Of a stretch of DNA of 64,000 nucleotides, positions 46,263 through 54,124 are shown piece after piece. Every line of letters begins with the position of its first letter. Positions within the stretch are counted from its first letter, which is position 1. Position numbers and translations under genes: made by a program. The stretch is from Lujinxingia vulgaris (GTDB lineage: Bacteria; Myxococcota_A; Bradymonadia; Bradymonadales; Bradymonadaceae). Location: positions 181,711-245,710 of the forward strand of contig NZ_VOSL01000044.1 in NCBI RefSeq assembly GCF_007997005.1, in the 5' to 3' direction. Below the pieces are notes generated by a model that saw only the letters and a list, made by a program, of their open reading frames with translations, was not told where the DNA came from and searched no databases.

Positions 46263-47839
46263 CGCGTGTTTCAGGTGGTGTGCCGCTTCCCTTCCGAATG
46301 CTCGTCGGCCTGCTCACAGGGCTCGCCGCGGCGTCTTGTGGCCCCGGGGGGCCTGATGGGCCTGAACCTCCCGATGAGGATCAACCGGTCCTCTATGGCG
46401 AGTGTCGCAGCGACACGGAGTGCCCCTCGACGCGACGATGCGAGCAGGAGCTCTGCGTGGTGCCGGTTGTCCGCGACACGCTGCGCTACGGTTTGACCAT
46501 CCTCCCCTCGAGCGCCTCGGACATCGCGCCACAGACGATCGCGGCGCAGAGCCGGCCGGTCACAGGTGCGACGGTGGAGGTTGACGCGCTCGCAACCCTG
46601 GAGCTGCAACTCGAAGGTGTCTCCCCAGACCAAAGCGCCACCCTGGTGGCGATCCCCGATGGGAGCCTCTCGGAAGCACAAACCCAGGCCGGCGTCCGCG
46701 AAGGCCGCGCCACCCTGCGGCTGGCACGCGGTGATTACGCGATCATTCTTGTGCCCGACGGCAGCGAGTTGCCGCGCTACGATCTGGGCCCCCTCTCGGT
46801 AGAGGGCGACGGTGAGCGCACCCTGGAGGTGCCACCCACCTCCCAGCTTCGAGAGCTCCGCGGTCGCCTGGTCCGCCGCTCCGGACTTCCGCTCGACCTC
46901 CTCGATCTTCCCGTCGCCGGCGCTCGCGTGATCGGCATCGATCCCGACTCCCGCCAGACGACCTCCACCGCGATCACCGATGGCCTTGGCGAGTTCGTCC
47001 TGCTCGCGCCGGAGGACGGCCGCACCTATGACCTTCGCGTCACCCCGGCGCAGCCCGACGCTTTGATCCCGCAGGCGACCTTCGAAGGCGCCTTTGGCCC
47101 GGAGAACGACCAGGGGCGCTTTCACCTGGGCAACTGGCTCATTGAGCTGTTGCAGCTGGAGGTTCAGCTGCAGACGGCGACGCCCTTTGCGCCCGAAGAC
47201 TGGTCAACCTATGCCCTGGAGGCGCGCGCGCCGCTGGGCATCGGAGAGCTGCAACTTCCCATCCCCGTCGACGCCGGGGGCCGGGCCCGCGCGCGCCTTT
47301 TGACCGGAACGTACGCGCTGGAGGTGCGTCCGCCGGCCGACAGCGCGCTGGAGTCCACTGTCGTCGAGACCTCCCTGCTCGATGGCCTGAGCACCACCGT
47401 GGAGCTCGCGGCACGGCCGGAGATCTCCGGTCGCGTCATCGACAGCGCTGGTGAGCCGGTCGCGTCAGCGCGCCTTCGCCTGGAGCACCTCCAGAGGTCG
47501 AATGTCTCGCGTAGCCTCACCACGCTGGAAGATGGCAGCTGGTCGGCGCGCCTCCCGGCCGGAGACTACCGTGTCACGATCGTGCCACCGGCAAGCCTGG
47601 GGCAGCCGCGCCAGGTGGAGACCTTGAGCGCCAACGACCAGACCCCCACGCTGCTCTTTCGCCTTGCCGCGCCGACAATCGTGCGCGGAGAACTCACGCA
47701 TCCGCAGCATCCCACCGGCGCGATCACCGTGCAGCTCACCCACCCCGAAACTGGCGACATTCTTGCCGAAGGACGCACCGACACCACGGGCCGCTACCAG
47801 CTCATTGTGCCGGCGCCGGTGCTCGAAGATCTTCGTTAA
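46259..47839 (+). CDS. Lipoprotein with carboxypeptidase-regulatory-like repeats
   Basis: About 526 aa from the ATG at 46259, with GGAGG at 46250; an upstream GTG at 46244 is less likely. The signal peptide ends at the LAAASC lipobox. A short cysteine module CRSDTECPSTRRCEQELC follows. The rest consists of beta-sandwich modules, with repeats of the form GRVIDSAGEPVASARLRLEH and TTLEDGSWSARLPAGDYRVTI, resembling the carboxypeptidase-regulatory-like (CarboxypepD_reg) fold. It should be surface-exposed or periplasmic. It overlaps the preceding gene by ATGA and the convergent gene by 4 nt. Confidence 0.8.
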   Translation: MTRVSGGVPLPFRMLVGLLTGLAAASCGPGGPDGPEPPDEDQPVLYGECRSDTECPSTRRCEQELCVVPVVRDTLRYGLTILPSSASDIAPQTIAAQSRPVTGATVEVDALATLELQLEGVSPDQSATLVAIPDGSLSEAQTQAGVREGRATLRLARGDYAIILVPDGSELPRYDLGPLSVEGDGERTLEVPPTSQLRELRGRLVRRSGLPLDLLDLPVAGARVIGIDPDSRQTTSTAITDGLGEFVLLAPEDGRTYDLRVTPAQPDALIPQATFEGAFGPENDQGRFHLGNWLIELLQLEVQLQTATPFAPEDWSTYALEARAPLGIGELQLPIPVDAGGRARARLLTGTYALEVRPPADSALESTVVETSLLDGLSTTVELAARPEISGRVIDSAGEPVASARLRLEHLQRSNVSRSLTTLEDGSWSARLPAGDYRVTIVPPASLGQPRQVETLSANDQTPTLLFRLAAPTIVRGELTHPQHPTGAITVQLTHPETGDILAEGRTDTTGRYQLIVPAPVLEDLR

Positions 47840-48270
47840 TCCACGTCTTCTTCAACGCTTGAGGCGCTGCCGGACTCCCCGCGCCGAAGCTCTCCGCGGG
47901 CGCTGCGCAACATCGAGAAGGCCACCGGCTCTTCGCCCTTGCAGCGCGTCACCCAACGGCGATGGCGATTCTCCCAGGACGCGCTCAGCGCGTTGAGGCG
48001 CCCGGCCTCCATCAGAAGGGAGGTCGCGTCTCGGCGGCAATCCGGATCTTCAGCTCTTGCGCTGACCTGCTGCCCGGTGAAGGGATCCCAGACGCGCCCA
48101 TCCCGAAGGCCGCTGATCGCGCCGATGGTAATGGGCAAAAAGACCAACACCGCCGTCCCAAAGAAGACAATGTAGCCCAGACGCCGCGCCTTGCGCGTCA
48201 CGCTCTGGAGGCGCTGCTCACGCGGGCTCAACGCGCTCGAACTCGGCGGGGTCTTCTCGGCCATGGTCAT
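47836..48270 (-). CDS. Small single-span membrane protein, unknown
   Basis: 144 aa. A basic N-terminus (REQRLQSVTRKARRLG) precedes one membrane helix, YIVFFGTAVLVFLPITIGAI (about 33-52). The external part has the sequence DPFTGQQVSARAEDPDCRRDATSLLMEAGRL with two cysteines, then an acidic tail. No family is recognised. It overlaps the convergent lipoprotein gene by 4 nt at the 3' end. Confidence 0.6.
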   Translation of the reverse strand: MTMAEKTPPSSSALSPREQRLQSVTRKARRLGYIVFFGTAVLVFLPITIGAISGLRDGRVWDPFTGQQVSARAEDPDCRRDATSLLMEAGRLNALSASWENRHRRWVTRCKGEEPVAFSMLRSARGELRRGESGSASSVEEDVD

Positions 48271-48323
48271 CTCATCGGGCTCTGGAGGAATGCACGCTTC
48301 TCGATGCCTCTTCCATAGACGAA

Positions 48324-48354
48324 GGGCCGCGCGGGCGCAATCGCCCGGCGGCCC
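48324..48354 (-). terminator. Imperfect GC-rich hairpin after the ribbon-helix-helix gene
   Basis: GGGCCGCGCGGGCG (48324-48337) pairs with CGCCCGGCGGCCC (48342-48354) with one bulge around a 4-nt loop. On the minus strand it follows the ribbon-helix-helix gene's stop by about 30 nt. No T tract follows, so it is a probable rather than firm terminator. Confidence 0.5.
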
Positions 48355-48383
48355 ATCCTCACGTGATGCGTCAAAAGGTCTGC

Positions 48384-48572
48384 TTAGCTCGCAGCCTCAT
48401 AATCTTCGTAGAGCTCGTCGACCCCGGGCATCTCGCGAAGTCGCTCCCGGGCGACCTTCCAGGCGGCTTCCATGATCCAGCTCAACGAGCGATCCTGGCG
48501 AAGCGCCTCCTGCCGCATCTCATTGAGAAGCTCTTCGGGCAGGTACAGGGTCATCTTCTTTTTGGTGGCCAT
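48384..48572 (-). CDS. Second ribbon-helix-helix-like protein (TIGR04563-like)
   Basis: 62 aa from the ATG at 48572, where GGAGGA gives a strong ribosome site. It begins KKKMTLYLPEELLNEMRQEA and continues RQDRSLSWIMEAAWKVARERL, closely parallel to the protein at 30944 (YFPED in one, YLPEE in the other). By family, it should be a dimeric strand-helix-helix DNA-binding protein; the target is unknown. A longer in-frame reading upstream has no ribosome site and looks non-coding. Confidence 0.8.
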   Translation of the reverse strand: MATKKKMTLYLPEELLNEMRQEALRQDRSLSWIMEAAWKVARERLREMPGVDELYEDYEAAS

Positions 48573-48654
48573 TGAGTCCTCCGTGACTTCGGGCGCATCG
48601 TCGGGTGCCAGGGTGAGGCCGCGTTCCACCGCGCCTCTCCCACATCGAAGGCAC

Positions 48655-48682
48655 ACCCTATGCGAGACGCCACGACGGTCAA
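48655..48682 (-). promoter_or_regulatory. Candidate promoter of the ribbon-helix-helix gene
   Basis: On the minus strand, TTGACC (48682-48677) lies 16 nt before TAGGGT (48660-48655). The -35 matches 5 of 6 positions but the -10 is poor. An AT-rich patch (CATAAAATTTTTGACC) sits just upstream, as expected for a promoter. A weak call. Confidence 0.3.
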
Positions 48683-48731
48683 AAATTTTATGCGAAAGAT
48701 CCTCGCGCCATCCTCCTCGGCCTGAATCTCC

Positions 48732-49604
48732 ATGACGAACACGCATACACTTAAAGCTCTACTTGAAGAAGCAATCGCCGACTGCGACCACCTCGCCCGA
48801 CGCGATCATGACCCGGTGGGGCGAGTCTGGGAGTACGAGCGCGATGAGGATCGGGAGGTGGCCGCGCTCATCGCGAGCTCGCTGGCCTACGGCCAGGTCA
48901 AGGTCTTGCGCGACGCCATCGTGGAGGCCCTGGCGCCTCTGGGGCCCCACCCCGCCCACACGCTCCGGGTGACCCCGCTTGAGGATCTTGCCACGCTCTG
49001 GCCAGCGTTCACCTACCGCATGACCCGTGGCGAAGATCTGGCCGACCTCGCGGTCGCCCTCGGGAGCACCCTGCGCCGCGAGGGAAGCCTCGGCGCGCTC
49101 TACGACGCCGGCCTCCCCGACTCCCCGCACCCTTCAACCCACGCAGACGCCCGTGCGCACCACCTGCACGCCGCCTCCCTCTTCGTCACCACCCTTCGCG
49201 AGCGTCGCCTTCGCCCCCGGCTCGCTCGCGGGTTTCGCTACCTCTTGCCCGATCCCGCCGATGGCAGCACGTGCAAACGCCTACACCTCTTCTTTCGCTG
49301 GATGAGCCGCGGTCCCGACGGCATCGATCTGGGCCTGTGGCCCTCGCTCAGGCCCGATGCGCTGGTGATGCCCCTGGACACCCACACAAGCCGGCTATGC
49401 CGCTACCTGGGCCTGCTCTCACGCAAGAGCCTGGATGCCCGCGCGGCCGTCGAGGTCTCTGAGCGCCTGGCGGCGCTCGACCCCGACGATCCCCTCAAAT
49501 ACGACTTCGCGCTCTGCCACCTGGGCATCGGACGGCGCTGCATTCATCGCCGCTCCGAGGAGCACTGCCCCGGATGCCCGATCGAGGCGGCGTGCACGCT
49601 CTAG
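48732..49604 (+). CDS. TIGR02757-family (DUF2400) protein
   Basis: 290 aa. It opens with DHDPVGRVWEYERDEDREVAALIASSLAYGQV and ends with GRRCIHRRSEEHCPGCPIEAAC, the conserved ends of the TIGR02757 family. The middle has ARGFRYLLPDPADGSTCKRLHLFFRWMSR. The helical layout and the C-terminal cysteine group (C..HC..C..C) recall the HhH-GPD DNA glycosylases with an Fe-S or zinc loop, but the function is not established. It stands alone on the plus strand. Confidence 0.88.
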   Translation: MTNTHTLKALLEEAIADCDHLARRDHDPVGRVWEYERDEDREVAALIASSLAYGQVKVLRDAIVEALAPLGPHPAHTLRVTPLEDLATLWPAFTYRMTRGEDLADLAVALGSTLRREGSLGALYDAGLPDSPHPSTHADARAHHLHAASLFVTTLRERRLRPRLARGFRYLLPDPADGSTCKRLHLFFRWMSRGPDGIDLGLWPSLRPDALVMPLDTHTSRLCRYLGLLSRKSLDARAAVEVSERLAALDPDDPLKYDFALCHLGIGRRCIHRRSEEHCPGCPIEAACTL

Positions 49605-49630
49605 ACCGCGCCAGACAACGACTTCGGCGC

Positions 49631-49873
49631 CTATCCGCGCATGGAAGCGATGGCGTCGACCACCACCACTTCATAGCCCAGCACCAGCTGCGTAAAGGCA
49701 AATCCCGCCGCGCCGAAGATCAGCATCGCCAGCGCCAGGATCACGGTGAGCTCAAACCATCGCCGTCCTGGCGAGACGATCGCCGCCAGGGCGATTCCCA
49801 TAAAGAGCGCGATCGTCGCGATCCAGAAGATCAACGCCGGCTGCACCGTTGTGATCACCACCACCGGGTTCAT
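49631..49873 (-). CDS. Small two-span membrane protein, unknown
   Basis: 80 aa with two hydrophobic helices (about 12-35 and 42-66) joined by the basic turn PGRRW. No family is recognised. Its ATG overlaps the CPBP protease stop by 4 nt (ATGA), making it the last gene of the minus-strand operon and likely translationally coupled. A role as a partner of the protease is inference. Confidence 0.7.
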   Translation of the reverse strand: MNPVVVITTVQPALIFWIATIALFMGIALAAIVSPGRRWFELTVILALAMLIFGAAGFAFTQLVLGYEVVVVDAIASMRG

Positions 49874-50520
49874 CGCTCATCCTCAGGGCTTGAGGCCTCT
49901 CCCTCGGCCAGCGCCTGCCGCGAGATATGACCCAGGTTGAAATAGTTCACCGTGATATGCGCGATCACCGGCGCGAGCACCGAACCGGTGTAGAGGTACA
50001 TCAGCCCGAAGACCACACCGAGCCCCAGCGCCATGTACGTCCAGGGGCGGAAGGTCTCGCGCTCCGGACCGATATGAATAAGCCCAAAAATCACGCTCGC
50101 AAGCCCAAGCCCGACCCACTCCCCATAGGGGCCCGCCCAGCCCGCAGTGCTGAACGCTTGCTGCAAAAACCCGCGAAAAAAGATCTCTTCGGCCACACCG
50201 CTGGTCAGCGCCAGCACTTGAATCTGCCCCGGCGTCATCGCCCCCAGCATGCCTGCAAACCCTTCACCGAGCCTGCGCCCCCAGTCGGTGTAACGCTCCA
50301 CAAGACGCGATGCGACCACCGTCGCCAACCCCACCCCTGCGCCCAGCGCGGCGTGCAACGCGGTGGTGCCCTGCAACTTCTCCGGCCAGACCAACAGGTT
50401 GAGGTCCAGCCACACCACACCCAGAAGCCAGGCCACGCCCAGCATCCCCCCGTAGAAGATCAGCGCCGCCAGGATCCCCGGCGCAGCGCCCGGTTGAAGC
50501 TCGTCAGGTCGCTGACTCAA
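49870..50520 (-). CDS. CPBP-family intramembrane metalloprotease
   Basis: 216 aa, multi-span. The three conserved CPBP motifs are present: EEIFFRGFLQQAF (the E-E and R pair), VIFGLIHIG (H) and VIAHITVNYFN (H and N). It resembles Rce1/Abi proteases that cleave prenylated or other membrane substrates. The start is TTG (TTG AGT CAG) with GGAGGAGC just upstream, overlapping the previous gene's stop by 4 nt, and its own stop overlaps the following small membrane protein gene by 4 nt. Substrate unknown. Confidence 0.9.
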   Translation of the reverse strand: MSQRPDELQPGAAPGILAALIFYGGMLGVAWLLGVVWLDLNLLVWPEKLQGTTALHAALGAGVGLATVVASRLVERYTDWGRRLGEGFAGMLGAMTPGQIQVLALTSGVAEEIFFRGFLQQAFSTAGWAGPYGEWVGLGLASVIFGLIHIGPERETFRPWTYMALGLGVVFGLMYLYTGSVLAPVIAHITVNYFNLGHISRQALAEGEASSPEDER

Positions 50521-50990
50521 AGCTCCTCCGACGTCTCTCCAAGAAGGCGGTTGGCCTGATCTTCGAGCTCTGGCGAGCGCTCGACACCACGGAATCGCAC
50601 CGTAAGACCGCTGCAGGGATGCTTGCGCCAGTCCAGGTGAAAGCGCTGATTGCGCTGAACCCTGAAGTAGTCGTTGAGCTGATCGGCCAGAAACTCGATC
50701 ACCGCCAGCAGCCGGTCGCGTGGCGAGGTTGCGGCGATAAAGGCCGCGTCCTGATCTTGAATGATCGCCGCACCTTCCAGCTCCAACGCAAAGCGCTTGT
50801 CGGCGCTGGTCAGCTTGAGTCGGGCAAACACAAAGTCGTCCTCTTCCTCCACCTCAAGCGCGATGCGCTCACCGGGGCGAAGGTAGGCGTGGTAGCGGGT
50901 GCGAAGGCGCGCCTCGATCTTGCGTCGGGCCGCCACCGGCAGCACCACCTCGGCCTGGGGGGTCGGGGTGTCATTGGGGGTCGCGCTCAT
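50517..50990 (-). CDS. Hypothetical protein in the tsaE operon
   Basis: 157 aa, soluble, alpha/beta, with strands such as RIALEVEEEDDFVFARLKL and RFALELEGAAIIQ. I do not recognise a family. A remote PilZ-like or anticodon-binding-like fold is possible but not supported by motifs. It lies 11 nt after tsaE and overlaps the CPBP gene by 4 nt, so it is part of the operon. Coding is supported by its ribosome site and gene coupling. Confidence 0.65.
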   Translation of the reverse strand: MSATPNDTPTPQAEVVLPVAARRKIEARLRTRYHAYLRPGERIALEVEEEDDFVFARLKLTSADKRFALELEGAAIIQDQDAAFIAATSPRDRLLAVIEFLADQLNDYFRVQRNQRFHLDWRKHPCSGLTVRFRGVERSPELEDQANRLLGETSEEL

Positions 50991-51001
50991 GGGAAAAACC
51001 T

Positions 51002-51544
51002 TCAGGTGATGTCGTATCGTTGGGAGCCGACGTGTTTTGCAAGCGCCGCATACGCCTCACTGGCATAGAGGCGGGCCTGGCGGCCTTCGCCGCGACGCTC
51101 AAGCTCCACGATCACGCCCTGGCCGGGCCAGGCGTGGGGGATGCGGTCGAGCCACTCCACGCAGACCAACGTCTCGGGGCGGTCGATGTAGTCCCAGTAG
51201 GCCAGCGACTCCAGATCGTCGTAGTGTTCAAGCCGGTAAAGGTCCATATGCACGAGCTCAGCCTCCGAGCCGTACTCCTGCACCAGCGCGTAGGTCGGGC
51301 TGGAGACGGCGTCAGGCGCGATATCCATACCCTCGGCCAGGCCTTTGATCAGCGTCGTCTTTCCCGCGCCCAGATCACCCACGAGCCCCAGAAACCCTTC
51401 GCCGCGCTGGCGCAACGCGCCACCCAGGACACGCCCGAGGGTGAGCGTGGCCGGCTCGCCATCCAGATCAAGCTCGACGACAGGCGTCGCGATGAGGTTG
51501 GGGTACTCGCCAGGCTCAAAGCGCGGGCGCTCACGGATCGTCAT
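51002..51544 (-). CDS. tsaE: tRNA threonylcarbamoyladenosine ATPase subunit TsaE
   Basis: 180 aa. Walker A GDLGAGKTTLIKGLAEG is near residue 57, followed by SPTYALVQEYG, the HMDLYRL motif and VCVEWLDRIP, the set that defines TsaE (YjeE). It stimulates the TsaB-TsaD complex in t6A modification of tRNAs. The N-terminus has about 25 residues more than E. coli. It lies 16 nt after the pseudokinase gene; no tsaB or tsaD neighbour is here. Confidence 0.95.
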   Translation of the reverse strand: MTIRERPRFEPGEYPNLIATPVVELDLDGEPATLTLGRVLGGALRQRGEGFLGLVGDLGAGKTTLIKGLAEGMDIAPDAVSSPTYALVQEYGSEAELVHMDLYRLEHYDDLESLAYWDYIDRPETLVCVEWLDRIPHAWPGQGVIVELERRGEGRQARLYASEAYAALAKHVGSQRYDIT

Positions 51545-51560
51545 GCTGCCACCTGCTCTG

Positions 51561-53561
51561 TCATTGCACGTAGAGGGGGAACTCCACGCCGCGGTTGGAG
51601 ATGGCGCCGTGCTCGGGGAACTTCATCGCGCGGAAGCGCTGGATCATGCACTGCCCCACCTCGCGGCTCTGGTACTGACTCTCTTTGATCTGCACGCCGC
51701 CGGTCGTGCCGGAGGGGCGGATAAAGAACTGCACCGTCAGGCCCTTAAAGGAGCTATTGCGGTCGAGCTCGGAGCGGATGCAATCGGTCATCGCGCTGAA
51801 GTCGCCCATGATCACGCGGTTGATCTCCTGGTCGCTCAGGTGCTTGGACGAGCCGGAGAAGTTGGCCATGTCGACATCGGCCTCACGCTCCCCGGAGCCG
51901 CCACCGGCCGCCGCTTTGCCTGCGGCGCGCTTTCCACCTGCGCCGCGCACCTTCTTGAGCGTGCGCGCGATCTCCTCTTCGCTGGCGCGAGGGTTGAAGA
52001 TGCTCTGCAAAAGATCGGAGTCCACCGCCACGGCCTGAAACTCCGAGGGCGGTGGAAGGAAGGTGTAGTCCAGTGACGCAAAGGCCTGCTCCAGCGGCAT
52101 CGGCTCCGGGTCGGGCTGCTGAAGCCAGAACCAGCCCATGGCCGCCAGCACCACAAGCCCCGCGACAATGGAGACGACCAGCGCAGCGAGCCCGCCCTTC
52201 TTCACCTTGCGCTGAAGCTCCGCGCGGGCCTCGGCCTCGCGACGCCGGCGCTCCTCGCGCTCGGGGATGTAGGCTTTGACCCTTGCGCTAAACGCCTCCA
52301 TCTCGATGAGCCGACAGCGCTGCTGGGTAAAACGATCGAGCACCAGCGAGTTTTCGTCGATCTCATCGGCGCGCAGCTGGTCGAGGATCTGCGTCTCGGT
52401 GAAGGGGCCGTAGTCCAGGCCGCTCTTCTGCACAAGGTAGCGCTCGGCTTCGGCGTCGTCGGCAGGCGGCGGGGCGATATCGCCCACGTCAAAGAGATCG
52501 AAGAGGCTGTCGCCCTCTTCACTCTCGGCCACAGCGGGCTCCACGGGCAGCGCCCCGGGAGGGGCCGCGCCGCTTAAACGCGCGCCGGCGTCGCGCGCGA
52601 TCTCTTCGAGATCATCGCGGAACTGCTGCGCTGAAGGAGGCCGCTGACGCCGGTCCCCGGAGAGGCACGCCGAGACCAGACTGAAGAGCGCCGGCGGGTA
52701 CTTGGCCAGCCCGTCGAGAGCCATCTCATGGGCCTGCTTACGGTCGCTGGGGAGCCCGGTGGGGTTGAGCAACTCGGCGGCGATCATGCCCAGGCTGTAG
52801 AGGTCTGCCGCAGCGCTGAGCTTCGCTGGCGACTCAGATACCTCCGGCGCCACATAGATACTGTCGTGAAAGGGCCCCTCACCCCGCGCATGAAGGAAGG
52901 TGCTGACCATGCGCCCGAAGGCCAGGTTGCCCACCTTCACCACGCCCTGCTTGTTCACATAGATGTTGTAGGGCGTGAGCACCCCGTGGCTGGTCTTGCG
53001 CTCATGCACCGCCGAGAGCGCGCTGCAGACGTGGGCGAGCACCGTAAAGGTGTCGCGAATGCTCAGAGTGCGCCCCTCTTCGCGCCGCTGGGCCACGAGC
53101 TGCGAGAGCGTAGAGCCCTCCACGAACTCCATCGCAATAAAAATCTCGCCACTCTGGGTGCGCCCCATACCCACGGCACCGGTGAGGTTGCGATGGTCAA
53201 TGCTGCCGGCCAGTCGCACGTCGGCGCTGAGCTTTGCAAAGGCGTCGTCGCCCGGGAACGGCATCTCGAGCACCTTCACAACCACCGGAGACTGCGTCTG
53301 GCGGTCGTTGCACAGGTAGCTCACGCCCCCGCCGGAGCTTCCCAGGTAGCGCTCCACGACAAAGCGGCCGCCGACGGCATCGCCGGTCTTCAGCGTCGCG
53401 GCCTCCGGCGCCTGGGTGCTCCCGCGCACGCCGGGTGCCTGACGCCGAACCGCAGGCTTCGGGGGCGGCCCGGGAGGTCGCGCGCCAGACGCTGAGGGTT
53501 TACGCCCGCTCGGTGTCAGCGGCGGGGGAACGCGCGGTGGCTTATTCGACGACTCGCTCAT
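51561..53561 (-). CDS. Membrane pseudokinase with GYF_2 and AgmX/PglI-type C-terminal domains
   Basis: 666 aa. A Pro-rich N-terminus precedes a kinase fold (about 65-320). The ATP lysine K96 (VVVK) remains, but the HRD is HGV (192-194, aspartate lost) and DFG is replaced by NLA in KVGNLAFGR, so catalysis should be lost. A GYF_2-like domain (about 374-425, with KSGLDYGPFTETQILDQL) follows, then a charged helix and one membrane helix (456-480). The C-terminal domain (about 570-666) with LSDQEINRVIMGDFSAMTDC and PLYVQ resembles the AgmX/PglI C-terminal domain, a TonB-like fold. It probably links cytoplasmic signals to the periplasm. Confidence 0.88.
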   Translation of the reverse strand: MSESSNKPPRVPPPLTPSGRKPSASGARPPGPPPKPAVRRQAPGVRGSTQAPEAATLKTGDAVGGRFVVERYLGSSGGGVSYLCNDRQTQSPVVVKVLEMPFPGDDAFAKLSADVRLAGSIDHRNLTGAVGMGRTQSGEIFIAMEFVEGSTLSQLVAQRREEGRTLSIRDTFTVLAHVCSALSAVHERKTSHGVLTPYNIYVNKQGVVKVGNLAFGRMVSTFLHARGEGPFHDSIYVAPEVSESPAKLSAAADLYSLGMIAAELLNPTGLPSDRKQAHEMALDGLAKYPPALFSLVSACLSGDRRQRPPSAQQFRDDLEEIARDAGARLSGAAPPGALPVEPAVAESEEGDSLFDLFDVGDIAPPPADDAEAERYLVQKSGLDYGPFTETQILDQLRADEIDENSLVLDRFTQQRCRLIEMEAFSARVKAYIPEREERRRREAEARAELQRKVKKGGLAALVVSIVAGLVVLAAMGWFWLQQPDPEPMPLEQAFASLDYTFLPPPSEFQAVAVDSDLLQSIFNPRASEEEIARTLKKVRGAGGKRAAGKAAAGGGSGEREADVDMANFSGSSKHLSDQEINRVIMGDFSAMTDCIRSELDRNSSFKGLTVQFFIRPSGTTGGVQIKESQYQSREVGQCMIQRFRAMKFPEHGAISNRGVEFPLYVQ

Positions 53562-53578
53562 CGCTCAACCTTCCCTTC

Positions 53579-54124
53579 TTACTCGGAGTGCTCGGTCTCT
53601 TGCTCAGCTGCAGGCTGCCCTTCGGGCGTGGCCTGCGGCCCTTCCTGCTCGCGGTTCAGGGGCACGAGCACCTGCTCGGTGTCCACCTTGTCCAGGGGCA
53701 GATCAACGTACCAGCGACCGCCCTGATAGACCATCGTCGCGTTGCCTTCCCGATCGTCGAGCATACGCAGCGCAAGCTCCACGCGCGTGCCTTCCTTCGG
53801 TGGTTCGGCCAGCTCGCCGACGACCTCGACCTCTTTGAGCTCATGGGGGTTATCGAGACGCGTGACGATCAGCATGTCGATCGGCTCCAGGCCGTGGCCC
53901 TCTCCCACACGCTCTTCAACCTCGTCGAGCGGCTCGAGAAGTCGCGCGCGCGTCTCCGGGAGGACCGCTTCCAGAGCCTGCGCATCCTCGCCGCGCCAGA
54001 TGTTCTCGACAAAGCCGCGAAAGACCTGCTCGGGCCCGGGCTCCTCGGCTTTACAGCCGCTGAGCATGACCGCCATCGCGGCCACGCATAGCGCCGCATC
54101 GCGCAGCCTACTTCGTGTCATCAT
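53579..54124 (-). CDS. Lipoprotein, unknown function
   Basis: About 181 aa from the ATG at 54124 (another at 54121); an earlier in-frame start would be an unlikely signal peptide. The MLSGC lipobox is clear. The mature part has the helical EQVFRGFVENIWRGEDAQALEAVLPETR, then a beta-rich half (RVELALRMLDDREGNATMVYQGGRWYVDLPL), resembling NTF2-like DUF4878 folds of secreted proteins. That comparison is tentative. It overlaps the end of the DUF4388 gene by 17 nt and the pseudokinase gene starts 17 nt later. Confidence 0.7.
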   Translation of the reverse strand: MMTRSRLRDAALCVAAMAVMLSGCKAEEPGPEQVFRGFVENIWRGEDAQALEAVLPETRARLLEPLDEVEERVGEGHGLEPIDMLIVTRLDNPHELKEVEVVGELAEPPKEGTRVELALRMLDDREGNATMVYQGGRWYVDLPLDKVDTEQVLVPLNREQEGPQATPEGQPAAEQETEHSE

